From Kitasatospora phosalacinea (GTDB lineage: Bacteria; Actinomycetota; Actinomycetes; Streptomycetales; Streptomycetaceae), in contig NZ_JNYE01000154.1 of the NCBI RefSeq assembly GCF_000717185.1, positions 1-11,247 of the forward strand: a stretch of 11,247 nt of DNA. Direction: 5' to 3'. Made by a program: the position numbers and the translations under genes. Positions within the stretch are counted from its first letter, which is position 1; every line of letters begins with the position of its first letter. The notes beneath the pieces were generated by a model. It was given only the letters and a program-made list of their open reading frames with translations. It ran no database searches and was not told where the DNA came from. This document shows positions 1-6,865 of this stretch, piece by piece.

Positions 1-240
1 GTGTTCCCAGCTTATCAGAGGTTTTCCGCTCCGTTTTCCGGAGTTTCATTCATTCCGATTCGCTTTCGCCTTTCGGCGCTCCCGAACTCTACCAGAGTTA
101 TTCGGTCCGCTTTTCCATCCAGAATTCGAATGGACGCGCGACGAGTCGCTCATCAGGGTTTGGGGGGTTCCGCCTCCCGGTCTCAGCCGGTTCAGGCGAC
201 TCGACCTACGTTAGGACACCGGGACGGGCGAGTCAAACAC
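1..240 (-). promoter_or_regulatory. Probable rRNA operon promoter/leader region (16S gene outside the window)
   Basis: No believable gene lies here. The stretch is clearly richer in A and T than the rest of the window. Read on the minus strand it contains a good promoter: TTGACT (231-236), a 17-bp spacer and TAACGT (208-213). Further on come two weaker -10-like boxes, TAGAGT (86-91) and TAAGCT (9-14), each preceded at about the right distance by an AAAA-containing sequence rather than a consensus -35. Two small hairpins follow the Streptomyces rRNA leader style: CGCC-GAAA-GGCG (67-78) and CTCCG-GAAAA-CGGAG (29-43). Several tandem promoters followed by purine-rich GGAAAACGG-type leader are typical of Streptomyces rRNA operons, and the minus strand ends with GATAAGCTGGGAACAC, which fits from memory. 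The rRNA assignment is inference, since no 16S sequence is in view. Confidence 0.6.
208..236 (-). promoter_or_regulatory. Promoter TTGACT-17-TAACGT
   Basis: The best sigma-70/HrdB-like promoter in the window. The -35 is TTGACT at 231-236 and the -10 is TAACGT at 208-213, with a 17-bp spacer. It fires leftward, away from tyrS, and starts immediately behind the tyrS terminator hairpin, so it is probably the most upstream promoter of the presumed rRNA operon. Confidence 0.6.
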
Positions 241-243
241 GGA

Positions 244-271
244 GGGGCCGGATCTGGCTGGATCCGGCCCC
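244..271 (-). terminator. Terminator after tyrS
   Basis: Perfect 11-bp inverted repeat (GGGGCCGGATC / GATCCGGCCCC) with a 6-nt loop, 65 bp past the tyrS stop codon. There is little of a U tract, which is usual for Streptomyces terminators. It would insulate tyrS from the strong leftward promoters that begin at 236. Confidence 0.75.
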
Positions 272-336
272 TGTTCACCGTGCCCGCAGGTCAACTGCGG
301 TCTGTTTCAAGCCGCTCGACGGACGACGCGTGAGCG

Positions 337-1602
337 TCACGCGCCGGCGAGTTCGACGGCGGCGAGGTTGCGCTTGCCGCGGCGGAGGACGAGCCAGCGG
401 CCGTGCAGGAGGTCGGCGGGGGTGGCGACGGCCTCCTCGTCGGTGACCTTGGCGTTGTTCAGGTAGGCGCCGCCCTCCTTGATGGTGCGGCGGGCGCCGG
501 AGCGGCTGGGGGCCAGGCCGGATTCGACCAACAGGTCGACGAGCTGGCCGAGTTCGGTGACCGTGGCCTTCGGGACCTCGGCGAGGGCCGCGGCGAGGGT
601 GGCGGGTTCGAGGTCGGCGAGGTCGCCCTGGCCGAAGAGGGCCTTGGAGGCGGCGACGGCGCGCTCGTACTGGTCGGCGCCGTGGACGAGGGTGGTGAGC
701 TCCTCGGCGAGGGCGCGCTGGGCGAGGCGGGCGGCGGGGCGTTCGGCGGTGTCGCGTTCGAGCTGTTCGATCTCCTCGCGGCTGCGGAAGGAGAAGATGC
801 GCAGGAACTTGGCGACGTCGCGGTCGTCGGCGTTCAGCCAGAACTGGTAGAAGGCGTAGGGGGTGGTGAGTTCGGGGTCGAGCCAGACGGTGCCGGACTC
901 GGTCTTGCCGAACTTGGTGCCGTCGGCCTTGGTGATCAGCGGGGTGGCGATGGCGTGCACGGAGCGGCTCTCGGCCTTGCGGATCAGGTCGGTGCCCGCG
1001 GTGAGGTTGCCCCACTGGTCGCTGCCGCCGGTCTGCAGGGTGCAGTTGTAGCGGCGGTTCAGTTCCAGGAAGTCCATGCCCTGGAGGATCTGGTAGCTGA
1101 ACTCGGTGTAGCTGATGCCCGCGTCGGAGTTGAGGCGGCGGGCGACCGCCTCCTTGGCGATCATGTTGTTGACGCGGAAGTACTTGCCGACGTCGCGCAG
1201 CAGGGTGATGGCCGACATGCCGGACGTCCAGTCCAGGTTGTTGACCATGCGGGCGGCGTACTCGCCCTCGAAGTCGAGGAAGCGCGCGATCTGGCCGCGC
1301 AGGCGCTCGACCCAGCCGGCCACCGTCTCGGGGTCGTTGAGGACGCGCTCGGCGGTGGGCTTGGGGTCGCCGATCAGGCCGGTCGCGCCGCCGACCAGGC
1401 CCAGCGGGAGGTTCCCGGCCTGCTGGATGCGGCGCATGGTGAGGATCTGGACCAGGTTGCCGAGGTGCAGGCTGGGTGCGGTCGGGTCGAAGCCGCAATA
1501 GAACGTGACCGGGCCGTCCGCGAACGCCTTGCGCAGTGCGTCCTCGTCAGTGGACAGGGCGATCAGCCCGCGCCACTGCAGCTCGTCGACGATGTCGGTC
1601 AC
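337..1602 (-). CDS. tyrS: Tyrosyl-tRNA synthetase
   Basis: Charges tRNA-Tyr with tyrosine in the cytoplasm (class I synthetase). The protein is 421 aa, the usual bacterial length. The HIGH-type motif is HLGN at residues 46-49, after Y35 and D39 of the tyrosine/ATP pocket. YSxQ-type recognition residues Y170, Q174 and D177 follow, then GGSDQWGN (192-199) and the KMSKS-type loop KFGKT (230-234). The C-terminal 70 or so residues form an S4 RNA-binding domain (SRSGARRTIKEGGAYLNN region). I chose the GTG at 1602 because AGGAG (1613-1617) stands 10 nt upstream and the protein then begins MTDIVDELQWRG as in relatives; the frame stays open upstream to 1833 but without homologous sequence. It is transcribed alone, divergent from the HNH gene, with a candidate -10 TAGGCT at 1685-1690. 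The leader would be about 75 nt, too short for a T-box. Confidence 0.98.
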   Translation of the reverse strand: MTDIVDELQWRGLIALSTDEDALRKAFADGPVTFYCGFDPTAPSLHLGNLVQILTMRRIQQAGNLPLGLVGGATGLIGDPKPTAERVLNDPETVAGWVERLRGQIARFLDFEGEYAARMVNNLDWTSGMSAITLLRDVGKYFRVNNMIAKEAVARRLNSDAGISYTEFSYQILQGMDFLELNRRYNCTLQTGGSDQWGNLTAGTDLIRKAESRSVHAIATPLITKADGTKFGKTESGTVWLDPELTTPYAFYQFWLNADDRDVAKFLRIFSFRSREEIEQLERDTAERPAARLAQRALAEELTTLVHGADQYERAVAASKALFGQGDLADLEPATLAAALAEVPKATVTELGQLVDLLVESGLAPSRSGARRTIKEGGAYLNNAKVTDEEAVATPADLLHGRWLVLRRGKRNLAAVELAGA

Positions 1603-1684
1603 GGTCCCGCGTCTCCTTCGGTCGGGGGTCCGGCGCGGGTGGGCCCGGGGCGGGCGGTGCGCCTGGACGGTTCCAGCGGGGTAG

Positions 1685-1690
1685 AGCCTA
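1685..1690 (-). promoter_or_regulatory. Candidate -10 box (TAGGCT) for tyrS
   Basis: TAGGCT on the minus strand, preceded by CG, about 83 bp upstream of the tyrS start codon. The same hexamer stands in front of two other genes in this window. No good -35 is seen 17-18 bp upstream (GGAACC/CGGAAC), as is common in Streptomyces. Confidence 0.45.
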
Positions 1691-1822
1691 CGCGCTCGGG
1701 GTGCGGGGGTTCCGGTGCAGGTCGGTGGGCGGTGGCGGAAATTCCGTTGTTCGGCGGGATGCGGGCGTTCACAGTGGGTGCCACCGCCGTGCGGCGGGGG
1801 CGAGCTCTGGAGGTGGCCCGTT

Positions 1823-2350
1823 ATGCGCAACACCCTTGTCCTGAACGCGAGCTACGAACCGTTGAGCACGGTGCCGCTGCGCCGTGCCGTGGTGCTTGTC
1901 CTGCAGGACAAGGCGGTGGTGGAGCAGGCGCATCCGCTGCGGGTGGTGCGCGGTTCGGGGGTGCAGCTCCCGGTGCCGCGGGTGATCAGGCTGACAAGGT
2001 ACGTGCGGGTGCCGTTCCGACAACGGGCTCCGTGGTCGCGGCGGGGGGTGCTGGCGCGGGACCAGTTCCGGTGCGCGTACTGCGGGCGGCGGGGCACCAC
2101 GGTGGACCACCTGGCGCCCAAGTCCCGTGGTGGGGCGGATAGTTGGCTGAACACCGTGGCGGCCTGCGCGGAGTGCAACCAGTACAAGGCGGACCGGACG
2201 CCGGAGCAGGCCGGGATGCGGCTGCTGCGGCGGCCGTTCGAGCCGACGCCGGAGGCGACGCTGATGCTCGCGCTCGGGCTGCGGGCGGGTGAGCTGGGCG
2301 AGCTGGCGGCCTGGCTGCCGGAGCCCCGGAACGCCGCGGCGAGCGCGTGA
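1823..2350 (+). CDS. Small HNH endonuclease family protein
   Basis: A 175-aa protein with a zinc-stabilised HNH nuclease fold near its C-terminus. Visible motifs are C84xxC87, the catalytic-type D95-H96 in VDHLxPKSRGG, N110, and the second metal pair C115xxC118 followed by N119. The N-terminal 75 residues (NASYEPLSTVPLRRAVVLVL) match the conserved front part of stand-alone actinobacterial HNH proteins and carry no other recognised domain. The start at ATG 1823 is set by GGAGG (1809-1813) with a 9-nt gap; the frame is open back to 1715 but that part has no protein-like character. The upstream region offers only a weak promoter (TTGTTC at 1747-1752, CACAGT at 1770-1775). Substrate and role are unknown: family members act as DNA nicking or cutting enzymes, and no methylase or other restriction partner is adjacent. 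Confidence 0.93.
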   Translation: MRNTLVLNASYEPLSTVPLRRAVVLVLQDKAVVEQAHPLRVVRGSGVQLPVPRVIRLTRYVRVPFRQRAPWSRRGVLARDQFRCAYCGRRGTTVDHLAPKSRGGADSWLNTVAACAECNQYKADRTPEQAGMRLLRRPFEPTPEATLMLALGLRAGELGELAAWLPEPRNAAASA

Positions 2351-2355
2351 CAGGC

Positions 2356-2396
2356 CGACGGGCCCGACCTGATCAGGGGACAGGTCGGGCCCGTCG
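2356..2396. terminator. Bidirectional terminator between convergent genes
   Basis: A perfect 16-bp stem (2356-2371 pairs with 2381-2396) with a 9-nt loop. It begins 5 bp after the HNH stop codon and lies 32 bp past the stop codon of the convergent beta-propeller gene, so it can serve both. Confidence 0.88.
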
Positions 2397-2428
2397 TCGT
2401 GCGCGCGGGGCCGGTGGTGCGGCGGGGG

Positions 2429-4354
2429 TCAGCCCTTGCTGGTGAAGGCGGTGGCGATGCCGTAGTTGGAGGCGTGCTCGGGGACGGCCAGCAGGTGCCC
2501 CGCGGAGGTGTGCACCCGGCCGGCCGAGAGCAGCGAACCGGTGCCCTGCGGGAAGGCGCCGCCCTGGGTCTCCTGGCCGCCGGAGAGCGCGAAGCGGCTG
2601 AGGTGGGCGGGCTGGTCGGCACGCTCGTCCACCGCGACCACCAGGCCGTCGGCGTCCACCCCGACCGGGCGGGCCCTGCCCTTCTCGGCGAGGGGGGTGC
2701 GCCACTGCTGCTTGCCGGTGGCGAGGTCGTACGCGGCGACCGAGGTGGGGTTGCCGCCGCCCTCGGGGACGACGGCGGCGAACATGGTGGTGCCCTGGAA
2801 GTACGTGCCGGGGACGGTGGCGAAGCTGCCGCTGTCGACGTCCAGTCGGCCGCCGCCCTCGACCGCGAGGGGGATCTCCGCCGCCGGGTCGCCCTCCGCG
2901 CCCCAGGCGAACACCCGGGCGTCGGCGGGGTTCGCGGTGGTGGTGAGGACCGCGGCGGGCTCCGCGGAGAGCACGGTGACCATGGTGGGCTGGTTGTTCA
3001 GGCCCCGCCAGTACTTGACCTTGCCGTCGGAGACGTTGAGCGCCACGGCCTGGTCGGCGGGCGTGGAGTCGGCGCAGTGGCTGTGCAGCAGCACGACGGA
3101 GGTGCCCGCGTTGCCGGACAGGCGGCAGTACTTGCCCTGCCCGGAGTACTGCCAGGCCTCGGCGCCGTCGGCCGCTCCCCAGGCGTACGCCTTGTCCTCG
3201 CCGACCGCGAGCACCTTGTCGTCGGTGACGGCGACGTGGGTGGTGTAGCTGTCCTTGGTGTCGGAGAGCAGCTTCGTCCAGACCGCCTGGCCGGACGTGC
3301 TGTCCACGGCGGCGACGGTGCTGCACGGGCTCTTCGGGTCGGCGGCGCGGTAGACGACCGCGCCGAGGCCGGCGGCGTTGACGGCCGGGGACAGGCCGCA
3401 GGGGACGGCGCCCTCGGCGGGGGCCTGGAGCGTCCAGGTGGGTTTGCCGTCGGCGAGGGAGTAGGCGTGCACGCCGGTGCCGTCGGCGCGGACCACGGCA
3501 TCGGCCAGCAGCCAGCTGCCGACCAGGGTGTCGTCGGCGCCCTGGGCCCCGGCGGTGGCCTGGTCCGCGGCGGCGGCCCACGCCTTGGTGTGGGCGACGG
3601 AGATGTTCTGCGAGCCGCTGCCGCCGGTCTTCCCGGCGGGGGTGTCCTCGTCCCCGTCGGAGACCGCTAGCACGCCCGCGGTGACCAGCACGGCGAGCGC
3701 GGCGGCGCCCGCGCCGACCCGGACGGCCAGGCCGCGGCGGCTGGGCGCGCCCTCGCCGGACAGCACCGCGGCGCGGGCCTTGGCGGCGAACCCGCGCGGC
3801 GCGGGCCGCTCCCGGCCCGGGGCGGCGTCACCGGCGGTGGCGGCGAGCCCGGACACGCCCTCGCCGCCGGGGGCGAACGGGTCCTCGGCGCTGGTCTGCG
3901 GGTAGCCGGTGGCGGTGACCGGGCCGGAGCCGGACGCGGGGGCGGCCTCGGCGGCGGTCGGCTGCCCGTACGGCTGCCGGGGCTGCTGCTGGGGCTGCGG
4001 CGGCAGGTCGAACGGGCTCGGGGCGGGCGCGTAGGGCTGCTGCGCGGACGGGTCCTGGTAGCCGGTCTGCTGCTGCGGGTAGCCGTAGGCCTGCTGCGGG
4101 TCGGCGTACGCCTGCTGGTCGCCGTACGGCTGCTGCTGGGGGAAGGCCTGCTGGCCGTACTGCCCGTACGCCTGCTGCTCCGGGTAACCGTACGCCTGGG
4201 GCTGGGCCTGCTGCTCGGGGTAGCCGTAGGCCTGCTGCGGGTCGGCGTACGCCTGCTGGTCGCCGTACGGCTGCTGCTCCGGGTAGCCCTGCGGCTGGGG
4301 GTACCAGGGCTGCTGCTGGGGGTACCCGGGGGTCGTGGAAGGTTCCTGAGCCAT
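2429..4354 (-). CDS. Membrane-anchored PQQ-like beta-propeller protein with Q/P/Y-rich N-terminal head
   Basis: A 641-aa protein in three parts. Residues 1-160 are low complexity, rich in Gln, Pro, Tyr and Gly (YPQQQP, GDQQAYADPQQAYGYP), including an exact duplication at a 47-residue spacing. Residues about 185-211 are basic, and one hydrophobic membrane segment follows (about 212-232, VGAGAAALAVLVTAGVLAV). Residues about 275-641 form repeats of the PQQ-binding-like beta-propeller type (DGKPTWTL, SGQAVWTKL, DGAEAWQY, TGKQQWRTPL). The basic flank predicts the head inside and the propeller outside. Four cysteines in the propeller (PCGL, SPCST, YCRL, SHCAD) could form two disulphides. PQQ-like here denotes the fold; nothing shows that PQQ is bound. 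Many Streptomyces carry such proteins, with assembly or sensing roles proposed but not settled. The start is ATG 4354, with a weak GGACGGA site in front. Confidence 0.9.
   Translation of the reverse strand: MAQEPSTTPGYPQQQPWYPQPQGYPEQQPYGDQQAYADPQQAYGYPEQQAQPQAYGYPEQQAYGQYGQQAFPQQQPYGDQQAYADPQQAYGYPQQQTGYQDPSAQQPYAPAPSPFDLPPQPQQQPRQPYGQPTAAEAAPASGSGPVTATGYPQTSAEDPFAPGGEGVSGLAATAGDAAPGRERPAPRGFAAKARAAVLSGEGAPSRRGLAVRVGAGAAALAVLVTAGVLAVSDGDEDTPAGKTGGSGSQNISVAHTKAWAAAADQATAGAQGADDTLVGSWLLADAVVRADGTGVHAYSLADGKPTWTLQAPAEGAVPCGLSPAVNAAGLGAVVYRAADPKSPCSTVAAVDSTSGQAVWTKLLSDTKDSYTTHVAVTDDKVLAVGEDKAYAWGAADGAEAWQYSGQGKYCRLSGNAGTSVVLLHSHCADSTPADQAVALNVSDGKVKYWRGLNNQPTMVTVLSAEPAAVLTTTANPADARVFAWGAEGDPAAEIPLAVEGGGRLDVDSGSFATVPGTYFQGTTMFAAVVPEGGGNPTSVAAYDLATGKQQWRTPLAEKGRARPVGVDADGLVVAVDERADQPAHLSRFALSGGQETQGGAFPQGTGSLLSAGRVHTSAGHLLAVPEHASNYGIATAFTSKG
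4077..4278 (-). repeat. 61-bp exact direct repeat inside the Q/P/Y-rich coding region
   Basis: Positions 4077-4137 and 4218-4278 are identical over 61 bp, with starts 141 bp (47 codons) apart. The flanking DNA is looser CTGCTG/CGTACGC-type repetition coding for QQ, YG and YA runs. Identity at DNA level, not only at protein level, implies recent duplication or gene conversion. The frame is kept because the offset is a multiple of three. Confidence 0.9.
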
Positions 4355-4408
4355 GCGTTCCGTCCGTCCCGACTGCGGTCTGGCAAGGGGCCAGCATCTC
4401 ATGGCACG

Positions 4409-4430
4409 GGGGCCGGTCCTGCCGGGCCCC
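4409..4430 (-). terminator. Candidate terminator after the pterin dehydratase gene
   Basis: An 8-bp GGGGCCGG/CCGG-GCCCC stem with one bulged base and a 5-nt loop, 37 bp beyond the dehydratase stop and upstream of the beta-propeller gene. It suggests the two genes are separate units. Confidence 0.4.
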
Positions 4431-4466
4431 GGTGGGGAGTTCGGGGCGGGACGGGGGTCGGCGGGG

Positions 4467-4763
4467 TCAGGCGGCGGCGTCGAGGGCGCTGTCGATCAGG
4501 TGGGCCAGCGTGATGTCCAGGCTGGTCAGGCCGTGGGCGCTGTGGGTGGTGAGGAGGAAGGTCAGGGTGCGCCAGCGGATGTCGATGTCGGGGTGGTGGT
4601 CGAGCGCCTCGGCCTGTTCGGCGACGGCGCCGACGACCTTGATGGCGGTGGGGAAGCTCGCGGTCTCGGCGGTGCGGGTGATCGCCTCGCCGGTGCGGGT
4701 CCACTGCGGGAGGTCGGCGAGGGCGTTGGCGATCTGCTCCTCGTTGAGGCGGGTGCGGCTCAT
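4467..4763 (-). CDS. Pterin-4a-carbinolamine dehydratase (4a-hydroxytetrahydrobiopterin dehydratase, DCoH fold)
   Basis: A 98-aa protein covering the whole family length. It carries the family signature E52-x3-HH(56-57)P, then W64, T73-H74 and GLTxxD (78-83). These include the histidines that dehydrate 4a-hydroxytetrahydropterin so that the cofactor of aromatic amino acid hydroxylases can be recycled. No hydroxylase is nearby, as is usual for actinomycete copies, so its real substrate here is unknown. The start ATG 4763 has GGAG 6 nt upstream. A TAGGCT -10 box lies 46 bp upstream, and a 14-codon mini-ORF ends in an ATGA overlap with this start, which may couple translation. Confidence 0.95.
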   Translation of the reverse strand: MSRTRLNEEQIANALADLPQWTRTGEAITRTAETASFPTAIKVVGAVAEQAEALDHHPDIDIRWRTLTFLLTTHSAHGLTSLDITLAHLIDSALDAAA

Positions 4764-4804
4764 GGCTGGCTCCGTCCGTCCGGGTCCCGGGTTCCGGGTC
4801 TCAC
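4760..4804 (-). CDS. Possible 14-residue leader ORF overlapping the pterin dehydratase start
   Basis: GTG at 4804 opens a reading frame encoding VRPGTRDPDGRSQP and stops at TGA 4760-4762, which shares ATGA with the start codon of the downstream gene. The GTG lies 5 nt after a TAGGCT -10 box (4810-4815), a distance that would place the transcription start at or next to the GTG, giving a leaderless start. Short ORFs arise by chance in DNA of this composition, and there is no proof of translation. Confidence 0.3.
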   Translation of the reverse strand: MRPGTRDPDGRSQP

Positions 4805-4809
4805 GGCCG

Positions 4810-4815
4810 AGCCTA
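4810..4815 (-). promoter_or_regulatory. Candidate -10 box (TAGGCT) for the pterin dehydratase
   Basis: TAGGCT on the minus strand preceded by ACG, in the 81-bp gap after the permease gene. It predicts a transcript with a leader of about 40 nt that holds the mini-ORF at 4760-4804. No consensus -35 is apparent. Confidence 0.45.
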
Positions 4816-4819
4816 CGTC

Positions 4820-4840
4820 GCCCGCCGCGGCGGGGCGGGC
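4820..4840 (-). terminator. Candidate terminator after the TauE/SafE gene
   Basis: A 7-bp GCCCGCC/GGCGGGC stem with a 7-nt loop that also holds an overlapping 14-bp palindrome (4821-4834). It starts 4 bp past the permease stop codon. It is all G and C, so chance cannot be excluded. Confidence 0.4.
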
Positions 4841-4844
4841 GGGC

Positions 4845-5636
4845 TCAGAGGAACAGCAGCTTGGTGACGGCGACCAGGCCGACCGCGACGATCAGGGCGC
4901 GCAGCGCGACCGGCGGGAGGCGGCGGCCGACCTTGGCGCCGAGCGCGCCGCCGAGGGTGGCGCCGACCGCGATCAGCAGGGCGGCCGTCCAGTCGATGGT
5001 GGAGGCGAACAGGAAGAAGACCGCGGCGACGCCGTTGACGATCATGGCGAGGACGTTCTTGATGCCGTTGACCGTCTGGAGGTCGTCGGGCAGCAGCATG
5101 CCCATCAGGGCGATCAGCAGGACGCCCTGGGCGGCGCCGAAGTAGCCGCCGTAGACGCCGGTGAGCCCGATGCAGGCGAGCAGCAGCCAGCCGCCGTCAC
5201 TGGCGGGGGCGGCGGTTCCGGCGGCGGTGGCGGCCGCGGTGGCGGCGGCGCGGCGGGCGGCCATCGCGCGGGCGACCCGGGGCTGCACGACGACCAGGAC
5301 GAGGGCGGTGAGGATGAGGACGGGGACGACGGCCTCGAAGGCGCTGCCGGGGAGGGTGACGAGCAGGGCGGCACCGGTGAGCCCGCCGATCAGCGAGGCG
5401 GTGCCGTAGCGGATCAACCGGTGGCGCTGTCCGGCGAGTTCGGCGCGGTAGCCGATGGCTCCGGCCAGCGAGCCGGGGACGAGGCCGAGGGCGTTGGAGA
5501 CGTTGGCGGTGACGGGGGGCAGGCCGACGGCGAGCAGGACGGGGAAGGTGATCAGGGTGCCGGAGCCGACGATGGTGTTGATGCCCCCGGCCGCGACGCC
5601 GGCCAGCAGGACGGCGGTCATCTCCCACACTGTCAT
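4845..5636 (-). CDS. TauE/SafE (TSUP) family membrane permease
   Basis: A 263-aa integral membrane protein with about eight hydrophobic segments (roughly 5-25, 28-48, 50-64, 78-96, 102-118, 150-166, 168-182, 194-212, with more up to 263). It is arranged as two similar halves with the typical AGGINTIVGSG motif at 16-26 and the matching GGYFGAAQGVLL at 163-174. The family moves sulphite, sulphoacetate or other organosulphur anions, usually outward. The substrate cannot be read from sequence, and no sulphur-metabolism gene is adjacent. The loop between the halves (about 121-145) is nearly all Ala, Arg and Thr. The start ATG 5636 follows GGGGGAA; a GTG two codons on is possible. Confidence 0.92.
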   Translation of the reverse strand: MTVWEMTAVLLAGVAAGGINTIVGSGTLITFPVLLAVGLPPVTANVSNALGLVPGSLAGAIGYRAELAGQRHRLIRYGTASLIGGLTGAALLVTLPGSAFEAVVPVLILTALVLVVVQPRVARAMAARRAAATAAATAAGTAAPASDGGWLLLACIGLTGVYGGYFGAAQGVLLIALMGMLLPDDLQTVNGIKNVLAMIVNGVAAVFFLFASTIDWTAALLIAVGATLGGALGAKVGRRLPPVALRALIVAVGLVAVTKLLFL

Positions 5637-5720
5637 CGGCTTCCCCCTCGTTGGCTGCTGTCATGCGCCGGTCGATCATGCCGGAGCGGTGCGCGGCTTG
5701 GCGAGGGGCGGTCCGCCATC

Positions 5721-5777
5721 CGGAACGGGCGCGGGCGCGGGCAGGACCGGAACGGGCGCGGGCGGAACGGGCGCGGG
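5721..5777. repeat. Three copies of a 15-bp GC-rich repeat
   Basis: CGGAACGGGCGCGGG occurs at 5721-5735, 5748-5762 and 5763-5777; the last two abut. An inverted partial copy (CCCGTTCCG, 5805-5813) pairs with the third to build the hairpin behind the SPFH gene. This is the non-coding 190 bp between the SPFH stop and the permease start. Confidence 0.8.
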
Positions 5778-5813
5778 CCCCGGTCGACGCGGGGTCGGCC
5801 GGGGCCCGTTCCG
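5763..5813 (-). terminator. Terminator of the NfeD-SPFH operon
   Basis: A large hairpin beginning 13 bp after the SPFH stop. The core is 9 perfect pairs (GGGCCCCGG 5775-5783 with CCGGGGCCC 5799-5807), and the outer arms CGGAACGGG and CCCGTTCCG add pairs around a small internal loop. Confidence 0.7.
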
Positions 5814-5826
5814 GGTGCCGGAGCGG

Positions 5827-6855
5827 CTACTCGTCGATCTTGGGGTACTGCCGGGTGGGCTCGACCCGGGGGCGGGCGGTCTTGTTCTCGGTGTCGACCG
5901 GGCGCGGGCCGGTGGCCGGGTCGACCGGGACGCGGGCCGCGGGCGGCTGGACCGGGGCGGGGGCGGCCGGGGCGGCGCCGCCGCCGGTGACGCCCTGGAA
6001 GGCGCCGCCGAGGCCCTTGAGCGCGTCGCCGACCTCGCTGGGGATGATCCACAGCTTGTTGGCGTCGCCCTTGGCGAGCTCGGGCAGCGTCTGCAGGTAC
6101 TGGTAGGCGAGCAGCTTCTGGTCGGCGTCGCCCTCGTGGATGGCCTCGAAGACGGTGCGGATCGCGGCGGCCTCGCCGTCGGCCTTGAGGACGGCGGCCT
6201 GCGCCTCGCCCTCGGCCTGGAGCACGGCCGCCTGCTTCTCGCCCTCGGCGCGCAGGATCTGGGCCTGCCGGGCGCCCTCGGCGGTGAGGATCGCGGCGCG
6301 CTTGTCGCGGTCGGCGCGCATCTGCTTCTCCATCGAGTCCTGGATGGAGGTCGGCGGCTCGATCGCCTTCAGCTCGACCCGGTTGACCCGGATGCCCCAG
6401 CGGCCGGTGGCCTCGTCCAGGACGCCGCGCAGGCCCGCGTTGATGACCTCGCGGGAGGTCAGGGTGGACTCCAGGTCCATCGAGCCGATGATGTTGCGCA
6501 GGGTGGTGACGGTGAGCTGCTCGATGGCCTGGATGTAGCTGGCCACCTCGTAGGTCGCGGCCCGCGGGTCGGTCACCTGGTAGTAGATGACCGTGTCGAT
6601 GTTGACGACCAGGTTGTCCGAGGTGATGACGGGCTGCGGCGGGAACGGGACGACCTGCTCGCGCAGGTCGATCCGGTTGCGGATGGTGTCGATGAAGGGC
6701 ACCACGATGTTCAGGCCGGCGCTGAGGGTGCGGGTGTAGCGGCCGAAGCGCTCCACGATCGCCGCGCTGGCCTGCGGGATCACCTGGATCGTCTTGATCA
6801 GGGCGATGAAGGCCACCACGACCAGGACGATCAAGACGATGAGGACGGGTTCCAA
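5827..6855 (-). CDS. SPFH/Band 7 (stomatin/paraslipin-type) membrane protein
   Basis: A 342-aa protein anchored by one N-terminal membrane segment (residues 3-20). The SPFH domain follows (about 23-180: VIPQASAAIVERFGRY, then DLREQVVPFPPQPVITSDN and the conserved YYQVTDP). Next is an Ala/Glu-rich coiled coil built on AEGxxQAxxL repeats (about 183-230), a conserved helix ending in LWIIPSE (268-274), and a loose Pro-rich tail (295-342). Such proteins form large membrane-bound rings and are linked to membrane organisation and protein quality control. It lies 10 bp behind NfeD, the classic partner. The start is TTG at 6855, backed by GGGGAG 5 nt upstream; the next residues immediately form the membrane helix, so this rare start is convincing. 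Confidence 0.95.
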   Translation of the reverse strand: MEPVLIVLIVLVVVAFIALIKTIQVIPQASAAIVERFGRYTRTLSAGLNIVVPFIDTIRNRIDLREQVVPFPPQPVITSDNLVVNIDTVIYYQVTDPRAATYEVASYIQAIEQLTVTTLRNIIGSMDLESTLTSREVINAGLRGVLDEATGRWGIRVNRVELKAIEPPTSIQDSMEKQMRADRDKRAAILTAEGARQAQILRAEGEKQAAVLQAEGEAQAAVLKADGEAAAIRTVFEAIHEGDADQKLLAYQYLQTLPELAKGDANKLWIIPSEVGDALKGLGGAFQGVTGGGAAPAAPAPVQPPAARVPVDPATGPRPVDTENKTARPRVEPTRQYPKIDE

Positions 6856-6865
6856 CGCTTCTCCC

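Noticed and set aside
1..333. 110-codon plus-strand ORF at the left edge
   Set aside because: It covers the presumed rRNA promoter region and the tyrS terminator, has no ribosome site, and its codon use is unlike the real genes.
1603..1822. T-box or other riboswitch upstream of tyrS
   Set aside because: The predicted leader is only about 75 nt, and no specifier stem, T-box sequence or antiterminator pairing is seen.
403..2142. 579-codon plus-strand ORF
   Set aside because: It runs antisense through tyrS and then into a wrong frame of the HNH gene; Gly/Ala/Val-rich shadow typical of high-GC DNA.
1823..2350. HNH gene as part of a restriction or defence system
   Set aside because: No methylase, helicase or other defence gene is adjacent; neighbours are housekeeping genes and the protein is the stand-alone type.
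4820..5636. Pterin dehydratase and TauE/SafE permease as one functional operon
   Set aside because: A hairpin and a separate -10 box lie in the 81-bp gap, and the activities have no known link; co-transcription is possible but unsupported.
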